Assembly: GCA_016285075.1 (NCBI GenBank)
Contig: JAEEQB010000013.1
Coordinates: 1-64,000, forward strand
Direction: 5' to 3'
Length of the DNA: 64,000 nucleotides
From: Prevotella sp.
Lineage (GTDB): Bacteria > Bacteroidota > Bacteroidia > Bacteroidales > Bacteroidaceae
Shown: in pieces, positions 6,231 through 14,038 of the stretch
Layout of the letters: every line of letters starts with the position of its first letter
Position numbering within the stretch: position 1 is the first letter of the stretch
Translations under genes and position numbers: made by a program
Notes under the pieces: model-generated
Database searches by the model: none
Seen by the model: the letters and a program-made list of their open reading frames with translations, nothing else
Told to the model about the DNA's origin: nothing

Positions 6231-6677
6231 ATGAATCCACAGAAATTTAACGAACAGATTTTGAACAACGCAGTCCAGATGGACGCAAGTGTTAACTTCC
6301 AGTTGAACGGCAACATGCTGATAGTGCCGTGCCCGTGGGAGGATGACAAGGAGGTGACTAACGGTGAGCGTGTACGTTATCGTGGTGGCATCGAGGTGGA
6401 TGCCGACGGTCGCACCAGAGTGAAGCGTTACAAGGATGGCAGCAAGGGACCACTCCACGAGACTCTTTACGAGACAGCCCACGGAGCGGTGAAGATGACT
6501 CGCCCGCAGATTCGCCCCTATAATGGTCGCCGCCGTATGGATGAGGAATACGTCTATGTCACCTTCAAGTTCCCGAAGAAGTATGGGCTGGTGCTGACCA
6601 AGGCCCTCTACGAGGAGGAAGCCGACGAGATTATGTCTTACTTTAAAACAAGAAAGGAGGAAACAATATGGAAATGA
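6231..6677 (+). CDS. Unrecognised primase-cassette partner
   Basis: 148 residues, soluble and charged. The first half is beta-rich (ASVNFQLNGNMLIVPCPWEDD, RVRYRGGIEVDADGRTRVKRY). The second half (YVYVTFKFPKKYGLVLTKAL, EEEADEIMSYF) ends in a helix. The last 10 bases overlap the primase-like gene, so the two are translationally coupled. I know no functional name for it; its constant position before BT4734-like genes in Bacteroidales (from memory) suggests a shared role. There is a 98-base gap to the small basic protein upstream. Confidence 0.75.
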   Translation: MNPQKFNEQILNNAVQMDASVNFQLNGNMLIVPCPWEDDKEVTNGERVRYRGGIEVDADGRTRVKRYKDGSKGPLHETLYETAHGAVKMTRPQIRPYNGRRRMDEEYVYVTFKFPKKYGLVLTKALYEEEADEIMSYFKTRKEETIWK

Positions 6678-9028
6678 TTTTGGAGCGATTGATAGCACTC
6701 AACACACGTCAGACTAAGGAGCAAACCAGGGCATTCGTGAAAGAATGCCCGCTCAAAGACTACGATGCACTTACTCAGTCACCTCGACTGAAACAGATGG
6801 CTGAACGCATCAACAGCACTGATGATGACGAAAAGCAGCGTAAGTTGAAGTCATGGTTGCCGTTCCGTTGTCCGCACTATACCCAGTTCCGTGATGACTA
6901 TCGTGATCGTGAGCATATCGTGGCCGAGAGTTTCACTTGGCAGACGTGTATCGACATTGATGACCCTGAGTTGGTGGAGAAGGCCAACGAGATGTCTGAA
7001 AAGCTCGATATTGAGATAGGTGGACGTTGGCAGGGGTTGATGCTTCATAAGGATTACTCCATCCGTCGCAAACTGCACATCGATATCCGATTGCCATTAG
7101 GCATGACGGTGCCCGAGGCACAGCGTGAGTATTGCAAGGCGCTTGGTGTAGAATGTGATACTTCGTGCTTTACCCCCGAGAGGTTCATCTATATTTCGCC
7201 AGCCGATTTTGAAATCTATCGTGCCGATGGTTGGTACGCTCAACTTTCAGATGAAGAGGTGGCTGCGAGGAGAAAGGCCTATACAGATAGAGGACTCTCG
7301 ATAGATGGTCGTACTGAGGATGGATCGTACTATGACCCAGGGGATGATGGTGATGCACCAACACCTGCACCCGTAGCACCTGCCGTTACTCCCGATGCCC
7401 CAGCAGAGAAGGTTGAAACCAAATTTCCGCAAGAGTTCAAGGGCGTGCCTTATACCTCTGTTATATGTGAGTACTGGCGCAGAACTGGAGGTGAGCCTTC
7501 AGAGGGTGAGCGTAATAAGCGACTCCATCAGTTGGCGGCTAACCTGAGAGCTATCTGCGATAATAACGAAGAGTGGATGCTGGAGGTGATGCCCCGATTC
7601 GGGCTGTCGGTCGTAGAGATGAAGAGCATCATCCACTCGGCCTGCAAGGAACCCACCAAGGGTTCACGATTGATTGACCAGATAGTGAATGCGCTGGATA
7701 TGGGGATTTCCTCAGATGAAATCGAGGATGCCGAGGCCGTTCAGGCTGAGACTGGCGTGAAAGTCAATGTCAAAGCCCTGCCAATCGGTTTGAAAGAATC
7801 GCTGGCAGGTGTGCCAGTGTCGATGCACATGCCTGTGCTCTGCGGGGTTCTGCCGATAGCTGCGGCTTATGCCGACCAAGTGCAGATTCAGTATTGTGAC
7901 GGCAACTTGCAGCACTTGGGGTTGATGTCTATCATCCGAGGTGAACAGGCTTCTAACAAATCGGTTGTCAAAAATGCCGTTGATGTCTGGAAACGTCAGT
8001 TCGATGAAGAGGATGCCTTGGCTCGTAAGCGTGAAGAGGAATGGAAGGAACGTAAGAAAGGCCGCAAAGCCAATGAAAAGGCTCCCGAAGACCCGCACGT
8101 TTTGATAAGGATGGTGCCGGTGACGGTCTCGTGTTCGACTTTGCTCAAGCGTTTCAAGAATGCCCAGGGGCATACTCTCTACAGCTTTGGTGAGGAACTC
8201 GACACTCTCCGAAAAACCAACGGTGCCGGCAGCTGGAGTTCGAAATATGACATCTATCGCCTGAGCTTTGACAAAGGTGAGTGGGGGCAGGATTACAACT
8301 CGGATGCCGCAGAGTCGGGAGTCGTGAAAGTCGCCTATAACTGGACGATGCTCGGAACCAACGGGGCCATGAGGAAGTGCTTCAAGTCGGACAATATCGA
8401 GAATGGTCTTTCTTCTCGAATATTGGTAGCCGAAATGCCTGACAGCAGTTTCGCGAAGATGCCCAAGTTTGGCCGTCGTTCAGCAGAGGATGAAGCCAAG
8501 ATCCAGGAGGCTGTGACCCGCCTGCGTTCGTTCTCTGGTCTGGTTGACACCCCTCGTTTACGTCGTGCCATCGAAGAGTGGGTAGAAGCCAAACGTGTAG
8601 AAGCAGCCAAAGACATCGACCACGTAAAGGATACTTATCGTAAGCGTGCTGCCGTGATAGGCTTCCGTTGTGGGGTTATCTTCCATCTGTTGAGTGGCTG
8701 TGTCCGAGAGTCAAAAGCTTGTCTTGACTTCGCTCTGATGATGGCTGAGTACTGCCTGATGGAGCAGATCAAAACTTTCGGTGAGGCTCTGCTAAGTCAG
8801 TATGTCGATGTCAGTGAAGAGTGCCAGCGATATGGAGTCAACCACTCCGTGTTCGACCAACTTGCACCGACCTTCACCATCGATGATCTCCGGGCCCTGA
8901 AGCGCGGCTATTGCTCAGAAACATCCATGCGTATGATCATCTCCCGCTGGATGCGAGACGGATGGATAAGCAAGACCGACCGTCACCACTGGAGTAAACG
9001 ACAAGTAGGCTCGCAGCCGAAAACGTAA
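6668..9028 (+). CDS. BT4734-like VirE_N / primase-helicase-like protein
   Basis: 786 residues. Residues about 45-190 (RCPHYTQFRDDYRDREHI, WQTCIDIDDPELVEKANEMSE, YSIRRKLHIDIRLPLGMT, PERFIYISP) match the BT4734/BF3469 N-terminal domain (VirE_N, PF08800), a primase-like module. A proline-rich linker (TPAPVAPAVTPDAPAE) follows. The C-terminal half is of the DUF3987 type: IIRGEQASNKSVVKNA holds a Walker-A-like GxxxxxKS at about residue 425, and YSFGEELDTLRKTNG is a likely Walker B region. The loop has Asn for the usual Gly before Lys, so ATP use is uncertain. The stop codon is the first TAA of octamer cluster D. Homologues occur in integrated elements and domesticated islands. Confidence 0.8.
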   Translation: MEMILERLIALNTRQTKEQTRAFVKECPLKDYDALTQSPRLKQMAERINSTDDDEKQRKLKSWLPFRCPHYTQFRDDYRDREHIVAESFTWQTCIDIDDPELVEKANEMSEKLDIEIGGRWQGLMLHKDYSIRRKLHIDIRLPLGMTVPEAQREYCKALGVECDTSCFTPERFIYISPADFEIYRADGWYAQLSDEEVAARRKAYTDRGLSIDGRTEDGSYYDPGDDGDAPTPAPVAPAVTPDAPAEKVETKFPQEFKGVPYTSVICEYWRRTGGEPSEGERNKRLHQLAANLRAICDNNEEWMLEVMPRFGLSVVEMKSIIHSACKEPTKGSRLIDQIVNALDMGISSDEIEDAEAVQAETGVKVNVKALPIGLKESLAGVPVSMHMPVLCGVLPIAAAYADQVQIQYCDGNLQHLGLMSIIRGEQASNKSVVKNAVDVWKRQFDEEDALARKREEEWKERKKGRKANEKAPEDPHVLIRMVPVTVSCSTLLKRFKNAQGHTLYSFGEELDTLRKTNGAGSWSSKYDIYRLSFDKGEWGQDYNSDAAESGVVKVAYNWTMLGTNGAMRKCFKSDNIENGLSSRILVAEMPDSSFAKMPKFGRRSAEDEAKIQEAVTRLRSFSGLVDTPRLRRAIEEWVEAKRVEAAKDIDHVKDTYRKRAAVIGFRCGVIFHLLSGCVRESKACLDFALMMAEYCLMEQIKTFGEALLSQYVDVSEECQRYGVNHSVFDQLAPTFTIDDLRALKRGYCSETSMRMIISRWMRDGWISKTDRHHWSKRQVGSQPKT

Positions 9029-9060
9029 CAAAGTAACTTTGTAACAATGTAACATTAAGG
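9025..9060 (+). repeat. GTAACWWT octamer cluster D
   Basis: GTAACAAA, GTAACTTT, GTAACAAT and GTAACATT run without gaps from 9025 to 9056, then AAGG. The orientation and last three units equal cluster A. The stop codon of the primase-like gene (TAA, 9026-9028) falls inside the first unit. Confidence 0.85.
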
Positions 9061-9118
9061 CCATTCAAGTAAGTTTGACGGCACTCATTTAATCACAAAT
9101 TTAAGTACATTCAAGATT

Positions 9119-9637
9119 ATGGAACTGATATTAGAACGTATAGCAAAACGCAAGACCTATACCATCGGTAGGCTCTACATTCAGAGACGTGTGGATGATG
9201 AGTACCTGGCAGGAACGGAGAACCAGTATTTCTGCGACACCCTCGAACCCACATGGCGCGACTATAAGAACGGTGCCTACAAGGTGAAAGGCCATTCGGC
9301 CATCCCCGAAGGCCGCTACCCCGTGGTCATCACCTGGAGTCCGAAGATGAAGCAATGGCTGCCCATCCTGCTCGGCGTGCCGAAATTCGAGGGCATCCGA
9401 ATCCATGCGGGCAACACCGCCAACGATACCGAAGGCTGCATCCTCGTTGGCAAGAACCCTGCGATTGAGCGAGAGAAGGCGGAGTTTACTTCGGCTTCCG
9501 AGCGTGAGCAGGGTCGACCAGAGGTCAACCGAGAAGTAGGCAAGGTGCTCGACAGCCGCATCTGGGTCCAACGCCTGAAGCGTAAGATAGTCGAGGCCAA
9601 GGACAAAGGCGAGGCCGTATGGCTGACTGTCAAGTAA
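9119..9637 (+). CDS. DUF5675 family protein
   Basis: 172 residues. IGRLYIQRRVDDEYLAGTENQYFCDTLEPTWRD, GHSAIPEGRYPVVITWSPK, GVPKFEGIRIHAGNTANDTEGCILVGKN are the DUF5675 pattern: a beta barrel with a conserved His (IRIHAGN) and Cys (EGCILVG) reminiscent of L,D-transpeptidase-like folds. There is no signal peptide. In Bacteroidales this family lies beside BT4734-like and HU genes in phage-like remnants, where a peptidoglycan role has been guessed. An insertion of charged residues (about 120-145) departs from the short family form. It is the last gene of the accessory block. Confidence 0.8.
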   Translation: MELILERIAKRKTYTIGRLYIQRRVDDEYLAGTENQYFCDTLEPTWRDYKNGAYKVKGHSAIPEGRYPVVITWSPKMKQWLPILLGVPKFEGIRIHAGNTANDTEGCILVGKNPAIEREKAEFTSASEREQGRPEVNREVGKVLDSRIWVQRLKRKIVEAKDKGEAVWLTVK

Positions 9638-9881
9638 ACGGCTGCTGGTCTTGAGGGAGCCTCGTGAACAGACGGCAACGGCTGCGGCCTAAGGTTCCCC
9701 CCAAAGTAAACATTCACAACATGGAGCCTCGAAAAATCATGGGATTGAGCTCACCCGAGCCTTGATTTCAGACTTTTTCGGGGTTCTTTGTTCACATTTT
9801 CTTCCCGAAAGGCTTTTCTATCGAAAAAAATAGCTAAATTTGCAGTGGATATGACAAAAGTGATAAACAGAGAGAACAGAT
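9638..9881. other. Gap between DUF5675 and porX
   Basis: Apart from the porX -7 element no gene, repeat or clear terminator is visible. It marks the edge between the accessory block and core genes. Confidence 0.5.
9835..9842 (+). promoter_or_regulatory. Promoter -7 element of porX
   Basis: TAAATTTG fits the -7 box, 40 bases before the ATG. No clean TTTG is seen at -33. The rest of the 9638-9881 gap shows nothing I can name. Confidence 0.5.
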
Positions 9882-11444
9882 ATGACTAACGGAGTATTGC
9901 TTTGGGTGGACGATGAGATAGAACAGCTGAGGGCACACCTGCTGTTCCTCGAGAAGAAAGGCTATGAGGTGGTGACGGTGAGCAACGGCACCGACGCCAT
10001 AGAGGAGTGTCAGAACCGATCGTTCGACCTGGTGCTGCTGGACGAGCAGATGCCGGGACTGTCGGGGCTCGAGACGCTGCAACGCATCAAGGAGCTGCAG
10101 CCGTCATTGCCAGTGGTGATGGTGACTAAGAGCGAGGAGGAGAACATCATGGAGCAAGCCATCGGACAGAAGATAGCCGACTACCTCATCAAGCCCGTCA
10201 ACCCCAACCAGATACTGCTGACACTGAAGAAGAACATTCACCGCCGCGAGATTGAGACAGAGGTGACGCAAAGCCAGTACCAGCAGAATTTCTCACAGAT
10301 AGCCATGCAGATACAGGATTGCCGCACGTGGCAGGACTGGCAGGAAATGTACCGCAGGCTGGTGCACTGGGAACTGCAGCTCAGCTCGACCGACAGCAGC
10401 ATGACCGAGATGTTGCAGATGCAGAAGGAAGAGGCCAACCTGGGGTTTGCAAAGTTCGTGAAGAAGAACTATCTGGCTTGGCTGGACCCCAATGCCAAGG
10501 CCGGCAACGACAGACCGCTGATGTCGAACAAGGTGTTCAAGGAGAAGGTGTTCCCACTGCTCAACGAGAAGAAGAAGGTGATGATGGTGGTGATGGACAA
10601 CTTCCGATATGACCAGTGGCGCATGCTGTCGCACGAGATTGGCGACCTGTTCGAGATTGACGAAGACCTCTATTTCTCCATCCTGCCCACCGCTACGCAG
10701 TATGCACGCAACGCCATCTTCTCGGGACTGATGCCCGACCAGATAGCACGTATGTTCCCCGATCTGTGGGTCGACGAGGACGAGGACGAGGGCAAGAACC
10801 TCAACGAGGAGCCCCTCATCCGCACACAGATAGAACGCTACCGACGCCACGACACATTCTCGTACTACAAAGTGAACACTTCGCAGGATGCCGAGAAGCT
10901 GCTGGGGCAGATGAACCAGATGGAGAAGAACGACCTGAACGTGGTGGTGTTCAACTTCATCGACATGCTGAGCCACGCACGCACCGAAAGCCGCATGGTG
11001 CGCGAACTGGCCAACAACGAGAGCGCATACCGCAGCATCACACTCTCGTGGCTGAGACACTCGGTGATCAGCGACTTCTTCCGACAGCTGGCACAGAAGG
11101 ACTATACGGTGCTCGTGACCACCGACCACGGCAGCATAAGGTGTACGAAGCCGGTGAAGATTGTAGGCGACCGCAACACCAACACCAACCTGCGCTACAA
11201 GCTGGGCAAGAACTTAGGGTACGACTCGAAGGAACTCTTTGTCATCAAAGAGCCGCAGAAGGCTTTCCTGCCCGCACCCAACCTGTCGACAAGCTACGTA
11301 TTTGCCACAGGCGACTCATTCTTTGCCTATCCCAACAATTACAACTACTATGTCTCCTACTATCGTGACACGTTCCAGCATGGAGGCATATCGATGGAGG
11401 AGATGATCATACCGCTGATCACCATGAAAGGAAAGAAAAGATAA
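9882..11444 (+). CDS. porX: PorX-type response regulator with PglZ phosphatase domain
   Basis: 520 residues, the usual length for PorX. The receiver domain (1-120) has the acidic pair D10-D11, phospho-acceptor D54 (LVLLDEQMPG), T82 and K104 (LIKPVNP). A helical linker leads to an alkaline-phosphatase-like PglZ domain from about residue 200 (VVMDNFRYDQW, NFIDMLSHA, TTDHGS). In Porphyromonas gingivalis PorX, with the sensor PorY, controls type IX secretion genes through SigP, and the PglZ part acts on nucleotide-type substrates. Several proteins in this window carry a T9SS-type tail, so an intact PorX fits. It precedes tsaE by 54 bases, a common pairing in Bacteroidetes. Confidence 0.93.
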   Translation: MTNGVLLWVDDEIEQLRAHLLFLEKKGYEVVTVSNGTDAIEECQNRSFDLVLLDEQMPGLSGLETLQRIKELQPSLPVVMVTKSEEENIMEQAIGQKIADYLIKPVNPNQILLTLKKNIHRREIETEVTQSQYQQNFSQIAMQIQDCRTWQDWQEMYRRLVHWELQLSSTDSSMTEMLQMQKEEANLGFAKFVKKNYLAWLDPNAKAGNDRPLMSNKVFKEKVFPLLNEKKKVMMVVMDNFRYDQWRMLSHEIGDLFEIDEDLYFSILPTATQYARNAIFSGLMPDQIARMFPDLWVDEDEDEGKNLNEEPLIRTQIERYRRHDTFSYYKVNTSQDAEKLLGQMNQMEKNDLNVVVFNFIDMLSHARTESRMVRELANNESAYRSITLSWLRHSVISDFFRQLAQKDYTVLVTTDHGSIRCTKPVKIVGDRNTNTNLRYKLGKNLGYDSKELFVIKEPQKAFLPAPNLSTSYVFATGDSFFAYPNNYNYYVSYYRDTFQHGGISMEEMIIPLITMKGKKR

Positions 11445-11498
11445 AAGGACACGCGCGTGGCTTCTCATGTTTTCAGAAGCTATTGCTTAGCCAAAAAA

Positions 11499-11915
11499 AT
11501 GAAGAATATGGAAATCATCATCAAGGATATAGAGAGCATTGGCAAGGCTTCAAGGCAGTTTGTCAATGAGATAGGCAGCCACAAGGTGTTTGCCTTCTAC
11601 GGCACGATGGGAGCAGGCAAGACCACATTCATCAAAGCCGTGTGCGAGGTGCTGGGCGTGAAGGATGTGATCACATCGCCTACCTTTGCCATTGTCAACG
11701 AGTATGAATCAGACAACGGCCCCATATTCCACTTCGACTTCTACCGCATCAAGAAGCTCGAAGAGGTCTACGACATGGGTTACGAGGACTATTTCTACAG
11801 CGGCTCGCTCTGCTTCATCGAGTGGCCCGAACTGATAGAAGACCTGCTGCCTGAAGATGCCGTGAGGGTGACCATCACAGAGCAGCCAGGCGGCATGCGC
11901 AAAATCGTGATGTAA
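11499..11915 (+). CDS. tsaE: tRNA threonylcarbamoyladenosine biosynthesis ATPase TsaE
   Basis: 138 residues from ATG 11499; a second ATG follows at 11508, and the frame is open back to 11457 without family similarity there, so the short form is used. The Walker A loop GTMGAGKT is at 35-42, then the family signature TSPTFAIVNEY and HFDFYRI, and CFIEWPEL near the end. TsaE works with TsaB and TsaD to make the t6A base at position 37 of ANN-decoding tRNAs. It lies downstream of porX in the same direction and is probably co-transcribed. Confidence 0.93.
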   Translation: MKNMEIIIKDIESIGKASRQFVNEIGSHKVFAFYGTMGAGKTTFIKAVCEVLGVKDVITSPTFAIVNEYESDNGPIFHFDFYRIKKLEEVYDMGYEDYFYSGSLCFIEWPELIEDLLPEDAVRVTITEQPGGMRKIVM

Positions 11916-11919
11916 TCAA

Positions 11920-11984
11920 GATCATGGGGACAGGTTGTTTGAAGTGAATTCACCGAATTCATTCAAAAACCTGTCCCCATGATC
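11920..11984. repeat. GGGGACAGG long hairpin, copy 1
   Basis: GATCATGGGGACAGGT (11920-11935) and its exact reverse complement (11969-11984) enclose a second imperfect stem around GAATTC. It starts five bases after the tsaE stop and may act as a terminator. A near-identical copy lies after typA. Confidence 0.8.
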
Positions 11985-12043
11985 TCTATTCGTACCTCTG
12001 AGCTACGCTCGAAGGTACTCACGTTCGGAAAAACTCAAATAAA

Positions 12044-12075
12044 TTTGGTTTTTCGCTCACTTATTCGTACCTTTG
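12044..12075 (+). promoter_or_regulatory. Promoter of typA
   Basis: TTTG (12044-12047) and TACCTTTG (12068-12075) are 20 bases apart, a full consensus match 56 bases before the start codon. Confidence 0.8.
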
Positions 12076-12131
12076 CACCCGTTTTCAAAGATAAAAGGTA
12101 AAAAGGACAAAAAAGTAAGGGCCCAACAACA

Positions 12132-13934
12132 ATGCAAGACATCAGAAACATAGCCATCATTGCCCATGTAGACCACGGCAAGACAACCCTCGTAGACAAG
12201 ATGATGCTCGCTGGCAATCTATTCCGCGAAGGACAGAACCTCAGCAGCCAAGTGCTCGACGCCAACGACCTGGAGCGAGAACGAGGCATCACCATCCTCT
12301 CGAAGAACGTCAGCATCATGTGGAAGGGCGTAAAGATCAACATCATCGACACCCCGGGACACTCTGACTTCGGTGGAGAGGTGGAACGTGTGCTCAACAT
12401 GGCCGATGGCTGTCTGCTGCTGGTCGATGCCTTCGAGGGGCCCATGCCTCAGACGCGATTCGTGCTGCAGAAAGCCCTGCAGATAGGACTTAAACCAATT
12501 GTGGTGGTCAACAAGGTGGACAAACCCAACTGCCGGCCCGAGGAGGTCTACGAGATGGTGTTCGACCTGATGTTCTCACTCAACGCCACTGAGGACCAGC
12601 TGGACTTCCCCGTGGTGTATGGATCGGCCAAGAACGGCTGGATGGGCGAGGACTGGAAGACTCCCACCGACAACATCACCTATCTACTGGACAAGATTGT
12701 GGAGGTGATACCTGCTCCGCAGCAGATAGAGGGTACACCTCAGATGCTCATCACATCGCTCGACTACTCAAGCTACACTGGACGCATAGCCGTGGGTCGT
12801 GTGCACCGCGGACAGCTGAAGGACGGGCAGCCCGTTACCATCTGCCATCGCGACGGATCGAAGGAGAAGACGAAGATCAAGGAACTGCATACATTCGACG
12901 GTATGGGCCACGTGCGCACCCAGGGTGTGGACTGCGGCGACATCTGTGCCGTTATCGGACTGGAGAAGTTTGAAATCGGCGACACCATCTGCGATGCCGA
13001 GAACCCCGAGGCACTGCCTCCCATTGCCATCGATGAACCCACCATGTCGATGCTCTTCACCATCAACGACTCACCGTTCTTCGGAAGGGACGGCAAGTTT
13101 GTGACCTCACGCCACATCAACGACCGGCTGGAGAAGGAACTGGAGAAGAACCTCGCCCTGCGCGTAGAGCGTTTCGAGGACTCTACCGACCGATGGATTG
13201 TTTCAGGACGTGGTGTGCTGCACCTCTCCGTGCTCATCGAGACCATGCGCCGCGAAGGCTACGAACTGCAGGTGGGACAGCCCCAGGTCATCTACAAGGA
13301 GATCGACGGCAAGAAGTGCGAGCCCATTGAGGAACTGACCATCAACGTGCCCGACGAGTTTGCATCGAAGATGATCGACATGGTGACACGCCGCAAAGGC
13401 GAGATGACCCTGATGGAGAGCCAGGGCGAGCGCACCAACATTGAGTTCGACATACCCTCGCGCGGCATCATAGGACTGCGCACCAACGTGCTCACTGCCA
13501 GCCAGGGAGAAGCCATCATGGCTCACCGATTCAAGGAGTACCAGCCCTACAAGGGTGAGATAGAACGTCGTGTCAACGGCTCGATGATAGCCCTGGAAAC
13601 CGGTACGGCCTATGCCTATGCCATTGACAAGCTGCAGGACCGAGGCAAGTTCTTCATTGACCCGGGCGAAGAGGTGTATTACGGACAGGTGGTGGGCGAG
13701 CATGTCCACGACAACGACCTGGTGATCAACGTCTGCAAGGCCAAGCAACTGACCAACGTACGTGCCAGCGGCAGCGACGAGAAGGCACGTGTCATTCCCA
13801 AGACGGTGATGTCGCTGGAGGAGTGTCTGGAGTACATCAAGGAAGACGAGCTGGTAGAGGTAACCCCCAAGGCCATGCGTATGCGAAAGATCATCCTTGA
13901 CCACGATCAGCGCAAGAAAGCCAACAAGTCATAA
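12132..13934 (+). CDS. typA: Ribosome-associated GTPase TypA/BipA
   Basis: 600 residues, the usual length. The GTPase domain begins at once ([16 protein letters not shown]1), with RERGITI (G2), [10 protein letters not shown] (G3) and VVNKVDKP (G4). Then come the EF-G-like domains II, III and V and the TypA-specific C-terminal domain ([33 protein letters not shown]). TypA binds the ribosome and aids 50S assembly and growth under stress or cold. It is a single-gene unit with its own consensus promoter, bounded by long GGGGACAGG hairpins on both sides. Confidence 0.96.
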   Translation: MQDIRNIAIIAHVDHGKTTLVDKMMLAGNLFREGQNLSSQVLDANDLERERGITILSKNVSIMWKGVKINIIDTPGHSDFGGEVERVLNMADGCLLLVDAFEGPMPQTRFVLQKALQIGLKPIVVVNKVDKPNCRPEEVYEMVFDLMFSLNATEDQLDFPVVYGSAKNGWMGEDWKTPTDNITYLLDKIVEVIPAPQQIEGTPQMLITSLDYSSYTGRIAVGRVHRGQLKDGQPVTICHRDGSKEKTKIKELHTFDGMGHVRTQGVDCGDICAVIGLEKFEIGDTICDAENPEALPPIAIDEPTMSMLFTINDSPFFGRDGKFVTSRHINDRLEKELEKNLALRVERFEDSTDRWIVSGRGVLHLSVLIETMRREGYELQVGQPQVIYKEIDGKKCEPIEELTINVPDEFASKMIDMVTRRKGEMTLMESQGERTNIEFDIPSRGIIGLRTNVLTASQGEAIMAHRFKEYQPYKGEIERRVNGSMIALETGTAYAYAIDKLQDRGKFFIDPGEEVYYGQVVGEHVHDNDLVINVCKAKQLTNVRASGSDEKARVIPKTVMSLEECLEYIKEDELVEVTPKAMRMRKIILDHDQRKKANKS

Positions 13935-13941
13935 CTGAAGA

Positions 13942-14036
13942 GGGAATCATAGGGACAGGGAATCATGGGGACAGGTTTTTGAAGTGAATTCGCAGAATTC
14001 ATTCAAAAACCTGTCCCCGTGATTCCTATGATTCCC
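13942..14036. repeat. GGGGACAGG long hairpin, copy 2, with outer stem
   Basis: The inner hairpin (13961-14024) is the same element as copy 1 with minor changes. It is extended by an outer stem, GGGAATCATAGG pairing with CCTATGATTCCC. It fills the gap between the convergent typA and fkp genes and can terminate both. Confidence 0.8.
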
Positions 14037-14038
14037 GC

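Noticed and set aside
10293..11129. A 278-codon minus-strand frame opposite porX
   Set aside because: His/Val-rich shadow of a G+C-rich gene; porX is certain on the plus strand.
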